This document shows, piece after piece, positions 9,181-16,185 of a stretch of 64,000 nucleotides of DNA (its first letter is position 1; each line of letters opens with the position of its first letter). This stretch comes from Lachnospiraceae bacterium (GTDB lineage: Bacteria; Bacillota; Clostridia; Lachnospirales; Lachnospiraceae): positions 1 to 64,000 of the forward strand of contig JAFUFI010000031.1 in the NCBI GenBank assembly GCA_017469945.1, read 5' to 3'. A program made the position numbers and the translations under genes. The notes under the pieces are model-generated. The model had not been told where the DNA came from. It did not search any database and saw nothing but the letters and a program-made list of their open reading frames with translations.

Positions 9181-9213
9181 ATGAACCCCCAACTCCGTCC
9201 CCGGGGGTCAAAA
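9181..9213 (+). repeat. GC-rich palindromic repeat, copy 4 (doublet B, first)
   Basis: 33-bp unit starting 4 bases after the DUF4250 stop codon. It has AACTCCGTCC in the core, like copy 1, rather than AACCCCGTCC. Confidence 0.92.
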
Positions 9214-9215
9214 AA

Positions 9216-9248
9216 ATGCCCCCCCAACCCCGTCCCCGGGGGTCAAAA
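9216..9248 (+). repeat. GC-rich palindromic repeat, copy 5 (doublet B, second)
   Basis: Separated from copy 4 by 2 nt. The left arm reads ATGCCCCCCC instead of ATGAACCCCC; the rest matches copies 2 and 3. It ends 12 nt before the murL start. The ATG inside it is in frame with murL and would add 15 proline/arginine-rich residues, which I regard as an artefact of the repeat. Confidence 0.9.
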
Positions 9249-9260
9249 AAGGAAAGATAT

Positions 9261-10712
9261 ATGGCAGGCGAGCAGTTTAGAGATTTAAGAGAAAAGTATA
9301 AAAAGTTTATATATAAAAGCTACGAAAAGAGTATAGAAGAGGACAGTCTTGTCCTTAAGTATAATTTTGAAATTGAGGGGCTTGAGAGCTTTGTATCAAA
9401 GTGGAAATTCCCGCTTAAGGTGATAAAAGAGGGAAAAGCGGAAAATGCGAAGATACTAAGCATTAAAACCCCGGAAGAGATCCTTAAGGATGATATTTTA
9501 GACAGGATGATCTTTTCCCTTGGGATGGTTGAAACTATCAGCTATTACAAGATCACTTGCCCGAAGACTGTTGTTATAGACTGCGGAAATCTCACAAATA
9601 AGCAGCAAAAGTGGTGGCAGAAGCTCTACCGAAACGGCCTTGGAGAATTCTTATATATCAACGGAATCGAGTATATTGAGCCCGAGGAACTTGTTAATTT
9701 TGCTACCAGTGATGTTAAGAGAAAAAGCGGAGCGGAAGGTTACGCAGAAACCTCCGAAAAAGAAAAGCCTAAACAAGACGAGAGCTTTCCTCTTTGCGAT
9801 AATGCAACCTACGAGGGCGCTCTTGTTCCCGTAGGCGGCGGAAAGGATTCCTGCGTAAGTCTTGAAATCCTTAAGGGTGAGCCTATAATCACATACACTG
9901 TCAACGGAAACGATACTACGAGGAATGTTATAGACTGCTGTGATTACAAGGAAGGAGACTACGTCGCAAAGAGAATCCTTGATAAAAAGATCCTTGAGAT
10001 GAACGAAAAAGGATTTATGAACGGACATATTCCTTTCTCGGCTGTTGTCGCTTTTTCCGCTGTCATCTCGGCTTATATTACGGGAAGGAAAAACATCACT
10101 CTCTCAAACGAAAACAGCGCCAATGAGTCCACGGTAAAGGACTCGTTTGTTAACCATCAGTACTCCAAATCCTTTGAATTCGAAAAGGATTTTAATGAGT
10201 ATTTTAGGACCTTAACGGATTCGGATATACATTATTACAGCCTCTTAAGACCACTTACGGAGCTTCAGATAGGAAGCCTTTTTGCAAAGGCAAAAAAGTA
10301 TCATAAAGTCTTTCGAAGCTGCAACAGAGGAAGCAAGCAGGGAATCTGGTGCTGCAATTGTCCGAAATGCCTTTTCGTCTACATCATACTGTCTCCGTTT
10401 ATACCGGAGGAAGAGCTGGTTAATGTCTTTGGCGAAAAGCTTCTTGATAAAGAAAGCCTTGACCTTGATTTCAGAGAGCTTTGCGGCATCGAGGAAAACA
10501 AGCCTTTTGAGTGTGTCGGAACAAGAAGAGAGGTTCTTGCCTGCCTTAAAAACTACATAGGTAAAGGCGGAAAGAGTCTTTTGACGGACAGATATTCGGA
10601 CCAGCTACAAAAGGTATTCTACGATGTTAAGGAAATGCTTGCGGAGTGGAATGAAGAAAACATGGTTCCGGATGCATACCTAGAGAAAGTAAGGAATGCA
10701 ATCGAAGGCTGA
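9261..10712 (+). CDS. murL: Probable UDP-MurNAc-L-Ala-L-Glu epimerase (MurL)
   Basis: 483 residues, cytosolic. Motifs fit MurL, which epimerises the terminal L-Glu of UDP-MurNAc-L-Ala-L-Glu to D-Glu in an ATP-dependent reaction. Seen here: the P-loop-like VPVGGGKDSCVSLEIL, then SNENSANESTV, VNHQYSKSFEFE, YYSLLRPLTELQI, SCNRGSK, the Cys pair motif CCNCPKCLFV, and KPFECVGTRRE near the C-terminus. The start at 9261 follows AAAGGAAAGATAT and excludes the repeat-encoded extension. The next gene is a Mur ligase, exactly the partner expected (MurD2), which supports the call. Residues 165-185 are Lys/Glu-rich and probably a linker. Family recognised from memory, not by search. Confidence 0.83.
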   Translation: MAGEQFRDLREKYKKFIYKSYEKSIEEDSLVLKYNFEIEGLESFVSKWKFPLKVIKEGKAENAKILSIKTPEEILKDDILDRMIFSLGMVETISYYKITCPKTVVIDCGNLTNKQQKWWQKLYRNGLGEFLYINGIEYIEPEELVNFATSDVKRKSGAEGYAETSEKEKPKQDESFPLCDNATYEGALVPVGGGKDSCVSLEILKGEPIITYTVNGNDTTRNVIDCCDYKEGDYVAKRILDKKILEMNEKGFMNGHIPFSAVVAFSAVISAYITGRKNITLSNENSANESTVKDSFVNHQYSKSFEFEKDFNEYFRTLTDSDIHYYSLLRPLTELQIGSLFAKAKKYHKVFRSCNRGSKQGIWCCNCPKCLFVYIILSPFIPEEELVNVFGEKLLDKESLDLDFRELCGIEENKPFECVGTRREVLACLKNYIGKGGKSLLTDRYSDQLQKVFYDVKEMLAEWNEENMVPDAYLEKVRNAIEG

Positions 10713-10759
10713 TTCTATTATAATTAAAAGAAAGATATTACGCATAACAGGTAAGGAAA

Positions 10760-11998
10760 ATGAAAACATTAATACGCGATGCGGTAAAAGATAAAAGAAT
10801 ACTGATCTGGGGCTACGGACGTGAAGGAAAGGCCTCCGAGAGATATATTAAGGAGCAGTGTCACCCGAAGTCTGTGGAAGTCTTTGAGGGCAAGATTGAG
10901 GACATATTGGAGAGCGAGTACGATATGATCATCAAAAGCCCCGGAATCGTTATGCAGGAGTACGAGCCCTGCGACAAGAAAAAGTATACATCTCAGACGG
11001 AGCTTTTCTTAAACCAGTACAGAGACCAGGTTATCGGAATTACCGGTACAAAGGGAAAGAGTACGACCAGCGCGATGATGGCGCATGTCCTCAGACAGTG
11101 CACGAACAGACCCGTTATACTCCTTGGAAACATCGGATTTCCATGCATGGATTACTGTGAGGAGATTGACGAGGATACGATTATTGTGTTTGAACTTTCC
11201 TGTCATCAGTTAAGGCATACAAACGTATCTCCCCATATAGCGGTGTTTTTGAATCTTTTTGAGGATCACCTTGATTATTACCATTCAATGGATTCATATT
11301 TCCTCGCAAAGAGCCGTATTACAAAATCTCAGGTAGAGGGAGACTATTTTTATAAAGGTGAGAATGTTCCCGATATCGAGACTAAGGCCGAGACAAGGAT
11401 AATTAAGGCAGATGAAGTTGTGGATATCCCTCTTAAGGTCTACGGGGAGCATAACGAGTTTAACGCAACCGTTGTAAGAAGTATCGCAAGGGACATCTAC
11501 GGATGCAATGATGCCGATATCACCCAGGCCCTTGAGAGTTTCAGCGGCCTTGCGCACAGGCTTCAAAACATTGGAACCTACGGCGGGATCACATGGTATG
11601 ATGACTCGATTTCAACCATCCCCGAGGCGGCTATAGGAGCTTTAAACAGTATTCCCGATGTAAAAACGATTCTTATCGGCGGTATGGACAGAGGAATCGA
11701 CTACCATATCCTCGAAGAATATATGGCGGAAAACGGACAGTTTAACTATATCTGTATGTATGAATCCGGTAAGAGAGTTCATGATGAATTCTTATACAGA
11801 TACCCGCAGTTTAGAAACGCCGGAGCGGACAGATGCGTTGTCTACGTAAACGACCTTGCAACTGCGGTAAAAAAGGCGGCGGAGATTACCCCGGAAGGAT
11901 GTGGCTGCGTTCTTTCGCCGGCAGCGGCTTCTTACGGATATTTCAAGAATTTTGAGGAGCGAGGCAATGTGTTTGCCGAGCTTATTAAAGAGATATAA
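10760..11998 (+). CDS. murD2: UDP-MurNAc-L-alanine:L-glutamate ligase (MurD2-type Mur ligase)
   Basis: 412 residues, shorter than the roughly 450 of canonical MurD. Rossmann-like N-terminus (ILIWGYGREGKASERYI), ATP-binding GITGTKGKSTTSAMMAH, central ELSCHQLRH and NLFEDHLDYY, and C-terminal HRLQNIG, YDDSISTIPEA and LIGGMDRGIDY. These are Mur ligase landmarks. The fold alone does not tell L-Glu from D-Glu specificity. The L-Glu assignment rests on the adjacent murL and the known MurD2-MurL pathway, in which MurD2 adds L-Glu and MurL inverts it. The 47-nt gap from murL has no terminator, so the two are probably co-transcribed. Confidence 0.82.
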   Translation: MKTLIRDAVKDKRILIWGYGREGKASERYIKEQCHPKSVEVFEGKIEDILESEYDMIIKSPGIVMQEYEPCDKKKYTSQTELFLNQYRDQVIGITGTKGKSTTSAMMAHVLRQCTNRPVILLGNIGFPCMDYCEEIDEDTIIVFELSCHQLRHTNVSPHIAVFLNLFEDHLDYYHSMDSYFLAKSRITKSQVEGDYFYKGENVPDIETKAETRIIKADEVVDIPLKVYGEHNEFNATVVRSIARDIYGCNDADITQALESFSGLAHRLQNIGTYGGITWYDDSISTIPEAAIGALNSIPDVKTILIGGMDRGIDYHILEEYMAENGQFNYICMYESGKRVHDEFLYRYPQFRNAGADRCVVYVNDLATAVKKAAEITPEGCGCVLSPAAASYGYFKNFEERGNVFAELIKEI

Positions 11999-12000
11999 TT

Positions 12001-13356
12001 ATGGATCAGATGGATCTTTTTGATTTTATGCAAAAAAGCACACAGGAGAAGGAATCTCCCTTGGCGGCAAGAATGCGACCGAGGACGATCGAAGAAGTCG
12101 TCGGTCAGCAGCATATCTTAGCTGAGGATAAACTCCTTTACCGTGCCATAAAGGCGGACAAGATAAGTTCGATCATCTTTTACGGGCCGCCCGGAACGGG
12201 AAAGACGACTCTTGCAAAGGTAATCGCCAACACAACCAGCGCCGAGTTTACCCAGATAAACGCCACCATAGCCGGCAAAAAGGATATGGAGGAGGTTATC
12301 GAAAAAGCAAAAGCGCTTATGGGAATGAACGGTAAGCGGACGATTCTCTTTATCGACGAGATTCACAGATTCAACAAGAGTCAGCAGGATTACCTTCTTC
12401 CCTTTGTTGAGGACGGGACGATAATCCTTATAGGAGCGACGACGGAAAACCCGTACTTTGAGGTAAACGGAGCGCTTGTTTCAAGGTCCATAATCTTTGA
12501 ATTAAGACCTATCCCTAAGGAAGATATCGAAGGGCTTATACGAAAAGCCGTAACGGATACCGAGAGGGGAATGGGCGCGTATAGCGCTGTGATAGACGAT
12601 GACGCAGTCAGTTTCCTGGCGGATATCGCGGGCGGAGATGCAAGACATGCTCTTAACGCCGTTGAACTTGGCGTAATGTCTACGCCGAGGAGCGACGACG
12701 GACTTATACATATAACTCTTGATGTAGCCCAGGAGTGCATTCAAAAGCGGGCTGTCAGATACGACAAGGACGGGGATAACCATTACGATACAATCTCGGC
12801 TTTTATAAAAAGTATGAGAGGATCGGATCCCGACGCGGCGGTTTATTACCTAGCAAGGATGCTTTACGCCGGGGAGGATATTAAGTTTATAGCAAGAAGG
12901 ATCTGTATCTGTGCCTCCGAGGATGTGGGTAACGCGGATCCAATGGCTATGGTGGTCGCGACAAATGCTTTCCTCGCGATAGAAAGGATCGGTATGCCGG
13001 AAGCTCAGATAATACTTTCTCAGGCGGCTACATACGTCGCCACAGCGCCTAAATCCAATGCGGCTTACGGAGCGGTTGATGAAGCGATGAGGGAAGTACA
13101 AAAGAGCGGGAATCTTCCGATACCGCCTCATCTTCAGGATGCTCATTACAAGAGCGCCGCGAAGCTGGGACACGGAACGGGGTATCTTTATTCCCACGAT
13201 TTTCCGAACCATTATACAAAGCAGCAGTACCTGCCTTACGAGTTAAACGGGAAAGAATTCTATAAGCCTGACGGTCAGGGATATGAAGTAAAGATTAGGG
13301 AGCATATGAAAAAGATCAGAAAAGAGGCCGGTCAGGACCCGAAACAATTTGATTAA
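12001..13356 (+). CDS. rarA: Replication-associated recombination protein A (RarA/MgsA AAA+ ATPase)
   Basis: 451 residues. AAA+ ATPase acting at stalled replication forks. Visible motifs are RPRTIEEVVGQQHIL, Walker A GPPGTGKTTLAK, Walker B ILFIDEIHRFNKSQQD and sensor region GATTENPYFEVN. The C-terminal MgsA domain includes KSMRGSDPDAAVYYLARML and ASEDVGNADPMA. Starts 3 nt after the murD2 stop, so it belongs to the same transcript. Length is typical. A terminator follows at 13410. Confidence 0.95.
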   Translation: MDQMDLFDFMQKSTQEKESPLAARMRPRTIEEVVGQQHILAEDKLLYRAIKADKISSIIFYGPPGTGKTTLAKVIANTTSAEFTQINATIAGKKDMEEVIEKAKALMGMNGKRTILFIDEIHRFNKSQQDYLLPFVEDGTIILIGATTENPYFEVNGALVSRSIIFELRPIPKEDIEGLIRKAVTDTERGMGAYSAVIDDDAVSFLADIAGGDARHALNAVELGVMSTPRSDDGLIHITLDVAQECIQKRAVRYDKDGDNHYDTISAFIKSMRGSDPDAAVYYLARMLYAGEDIKFIARRICICASEDVGNADPMAMVVATNAFLAIERIGMPEAQIILSQAATYVATAPKSNAAYGAVDEAMREVQKSGNLPIPPHLQDAHYKSAAKLGHGTGYLYSHDFPNHYTKQQYLPYELNGKEFYKPDGQGYEVKIREHMKKIRKEAGQDPKQFD

Positions 13357-13409
13357 CAAATCTTAATCTGTGAGTACTGTTTTCTTAAACATATACTGTG
13401 ATAATATAT

Positions 13410-13441
13410 GGTAGGTGGCAATGATCACCTGCCATTTTTTT
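13410..13441 (+). terminator. Rho-independent terminator after rarA
   Basis: Stem GGTAGGTG/CACCTGCC (8 bp, one G-U) at 13410-13417 and 13426-13433 with an 8-nt loop, followed by seven T. It closes the exporter-to-rarA gene run and separates it from the two-component system. A TGTGATAATAT sequence just upstream resembles an extended -10, but transcription from it would stop at once. Confidence 0.82.
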
Positions 13442-13490
13442 AGGCGCCGCGGCCTTTAATGCTTTTTGTTTACAGCTTAAGGAGAGAAAA

Positions 13491-14177
13491 GTGAACAACA
13501 TACTTATTTGTGATGACGACAAAGATATTGTCAATGCATTAAAGATTTACCTTACCAATCCGGATTATAAAATATTTGAAGCGTACAACGGAAAAGAAGC
13601 CCTCGATGTGATCTCTCAAAACGAGATAAGCCTTGTTCTTATGGACATCATGATGCCAGTTATGGATGGTATCGAGGCAATGGTAAAGATAAGAGAGTTT
13701 TCCAATGTGCCCATCATCATGCTGACGGCTAAGAGCGAAGACAGCGACAAGGTTTTAGGCCTTAACGTCGGAGCTGATGATTATATTACAAAACCCTTCA
13801 ATCCCGCTGAGGTAATAGCAAGGGTTGGAGCGATGATAAGGCGTTATACGAGACTGGGATCCGATCTCGGTAACAAGTCGGTTATTGTTTTAGGCGGTCT
13901 TGAGTTAAATAACGATTCGAGGCAGGTTACCTGCGAAGGAAAGCCTGTTACCCTTACTCCTAAGGAATTCGATATCTTGAGATTTCTTATGCTGAACAAG
14001 GGAAAGACATATTCTCCTGCGGATATCTATAAAGCGGTATGGCATGAGGATCCACTAAACGGAGAAAAGACGATCGCCGTTCATATCAGACATATCAGGG
14101 AAAAGATTGAGATAGACCCTGCGGAGCCGCGGTATATCAAGGTTGTATTCGGACAGGGATATGTGATGGAGGGATAA
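13491..14177 (+). CDS. OmpR/VanR-type response regulator
   Basis: 228 residues. Receiver domain 1-118 with acidic pocket DDD (8-10), phospho-acceptor Asp52 in MDIMMPVMDG, Thr79 and Lys101 (TKPFNP). A C-terminal winged-helix DNA-binding domain follows (LTPKEFDILRFLMLNKGK, VHIRHIREKIE, YIKVVFGQGYVM). GTG start at 13491 preceded by AAGGAGAGAAAA. The stop codon abuts the ATG of the sensor kinase, so the two are translationally coupled. Target genes are not evident; the adjacent lipoprotein gene is the obvious candidate for shared function. Confidence 0.95.
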   Translation: MNNILICDDDKDIVNALKIYLTNPDYKIFEAYNGKEALDVISQNEISLVLMDIMMPVMDGIEAMVKIREFSNVPIIMLTAKSEDSDKVLGLNVGADDYITKPFNPAEVIARVGAMIRRYTRLGSDLGNKSVIVLGGLELNNDSRQVTCEGKPVTLTPKEFDILRFLMLNKGKTYSPADIYKAVWHEDPLNGEKTIAVHIRHIREKIEIDPAEPRYIKVVFGQGYVMEG

Positions 14178-16172
14178 ATGAAAAAAGGAAGATTCGGTTT
14201 TTGGGCCAAGGTCTGGGCCTTTATAGGAGAGATACTTCTTTCGCTTCTTGTGGTGGGGTGTGTGTTAGGAGGGATTGTCATGGTAGAAGAGGGGTTCTAT
14301 AATACCTCTCTTTACCGGATCCTTGAAAGAAGCTACTCCGGGATTTTTTCGGAGGACGCAAGATTCCTTATCGGAAACGCACTTGCGGGAGACTTTTCAA
14401 AAAACACCAACAATTGTGCAACCAGCAATATAGCTTACGCCAATGTTATCCATCAGACGGGAACTGTGGACGGAGAAGAGGCTATTGACGACTACTATTA
14501 CGATGACTACGGACTGGTTGTTCCGGACAAGGATTACGAGGCCTCCGTTGTCGTTATAACGGATATAATCGATGAAACTCTTTGGGAGTACGGAGATTAC
14601 GCATCCTGGGAGTCATCCCTTTATACCTATGAGTACTGCTACTGGGAAGAGGGAGAGGGCTATACCTGTAAGATTGCCCTCACAAACGAGCTTACGGAAA
14701 GAGACAATTACAGAACCCTTTATTACATTATAAAGTTCTGTTATGAGATGAGATTTGCAGTCTATATCATCGCACTTTTCGGCATAATCGGATGGATACT
14801 TTTGTTTATCCTTATTCTTAGAAATGCGGGCTACGGTAAAAATGAGACCGAGCCAAAGCCTATATTCGAGTCCTACATACCTTTTGAGATAAACTTAGGA
14901 ATAACGGTTTTAGTATTTGTCGGTGCTATTTTTATCGCTACGGATTCCGGACTAGGAGATATGGCAGAAGCCCTTTTTGTGGGAGCAATCGCTATCCTTG
15001 CGGAGCTTTACTTTATATTTTGGTCTGCCTGCCTGTCTATCAGAATAAAAACAAAATTTTTATGGAAGACGATGCTTCTCCGATATATCTGCATAGGACT
15101 CGGAAAGTTCTTTAAATGGCTTGGAGGACTTATAAAGACTGCGGCAAAGAATATGCCTTTTATGGGTAAAGCTGTTCTTATATATGTCGGATTTGTTCTT
15201 GCTACATTTATAAGCGCTCTTTGCATCGGAAATTTCAGGATATGGACTGATATTGACGCCTTTGGCTGGGTTTTGTTTGTCTTTATATTTGTGGCTTCGC
15301 TGGGATTTTTCCTCCGGATTACCATATCTTACGGAAAGATAGTTAAAAAGACGAAAGAACTTTCAAACGGCGAAATGGGGCAGCCCGTCGATCAAAAATA
15401 TATGCTTTCCTCCTTTAAAAATCAGGCGGATGACCTTGATAAGATTTCCGGAGGAATCATCATTTCAAACGAGAAGAGAGAAGCGAGCGAAAAGACTCAG
15501 TCGGCTCTTATAACCAATGTCTCGCATGACATTAAGACTCCGCTTACTTCAATTATCAATTACGCAGACCTTATTTCAAAGGAAAACTGCGATAATGAAA
15601 AGATCAATGAGTATGCGGAGGTCCTCGGAAGACAGTCCGGCAGATTAAAGAGACTGCTTGAAGACCTTATAGAGGTTTCGAAGGCTCAGGCCGGAGCTTT
15701 GGACGTTAAGTTGGAGCCCTGCAGGGCAGCAGTGCTTCTTGGTCAGGCTGCGGGAGAGTTTGAGGAGAAGCTTCGCGAAAAGGATCTTAATCTTATTACA
15801 AAAAACATAGATCTAGATACTATGATCATGGCCGATCCAAGGCGCATGTGGAGAGTATTTGACAACCTCCTGGGCAATATATGCAAATACGCTCAAAGCG
15901 GAACGAGAGTATATATGAGCCTTGAAGAGGATGATATTAAATGTCGTATTATTTTCAAGAATACTTCGGCAAAGGAGCTCGACCTTTCCCCGGAGGAGCT
16001 GATGGCAAGATTTGTCAGAGGCGATAAGGCAAGAGAGGGGGCTGAAGGAAACGGACTTGGGCTTTCGATAGCCTCCAGTCTTACCCAGCTTCAAAAAGGA
16101 AATATGGATATTTCCATAGACGGAGACCTTTTCAAAGTTACTCTTGAATTTAATAAAGTTGTTTCAGTATAG
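14178..16172 (+). CDS. Membrane sensor histidine kinase, multi-pass
   Basis: 664 residues. TM1 about 11-36, an extracytoplasmic acidic and Tyr-rich domain about 37-190, then five further hydrophobic segments (near 193-215, 238-256, 262-285, 333-351 and 362-385). The dimerisation helix carries phospho-acceptor His450 (NVSHDIKTPLTS). In the ATPase domain, an N-box (FDNLLGNICKYA, 561-571) and a G2-like EGNGLGLSIA (623-632) are present, but the DxGxG G1 box is not recognisable; the position holds FKNTS. This pattern occurs in VanS-like kinases of Lachnospiraceae, so activity is plausible but not certain. Partner of the upstream regulator; the lipoprotein gene begins 13 nt downstream. Confidence 0.92.
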   Translation: MKKGRFGFWAKVWAFIGEILLSLLVVGCVLGGIVMVEEGFYNTSLYRILERSYSGIFSEDARFLIGNALAGDFSKNTNNCATSNIAYANVIHQTGTVDGEEAIDDYYYDDYGLVVPDKDYEASVVVITDIIDETLWEYGDYASWESSLYTYEYCYWEEGEGYTCKIALTNELTERDNYRTLYYIIKFCYEMRFAVYIIALFGIIGWILLFILILRNAGYGKNETEPKPIFESYIPFEINLGITVLVFVGAIFIATDSGLGDMAEALFVGAIAILAELYFIFWSACLSIRIKTKFLWKTMLLRYICIGLGKFFKWLGGLIKTAAKNMPFMGKAVLIYVGFVLATFISALCIGNFRIWTDIDAFGWVLFVFIFVASLGFFLRITISYGKIVKKTKELSNGEMGQPVDQKYMLSSFKNQADDLDKISGGIIISNEKREASEKTQSALITNVSHDIKTPLTSIINYADLISKENCDNEKINEYAEVLGRQSGRLKRLLEDLIEVSKAQAGALDVKLEPCRAAVLLGQAAGEFEEKLREKDLNLITKNIDLDTMIMADPRRMWRVFDNLLGNICKYAQSGTRVYMSLEEDDIKCRIIFKNTSAKELDLSPEELMARFVRGDKAREGAEGNGLGLSIASSLTQLQKGNMDISIDGDLFKVTLEFNKVVSV

Positions 16173-16185
16173 GGAGAAATCTATT

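Noticed and set aside
8921-9248. CRISPR-like array
   Set aside because: Units occur as adjacent pairs with a 2-nt gap, not as repeats separated by unique spacers, and a coding gene lies between the pairs. No cas genes are present.
9216-9260. Translation of murL from the ATG inside the palindromic repeat
   Set aside because: The residues it would add (PPQPRPRGSKK) come from the repeat itself; the true ribosome binding site AAAGGAAAG lies after the repeat.
13398-13408. Promoter for a short RNA before the terminator at 13410
   Set aside because: The TGTGATAATAT sequence resembles a -10, but no -35 is convincing and any transcript would be terminated within about 30 nt.
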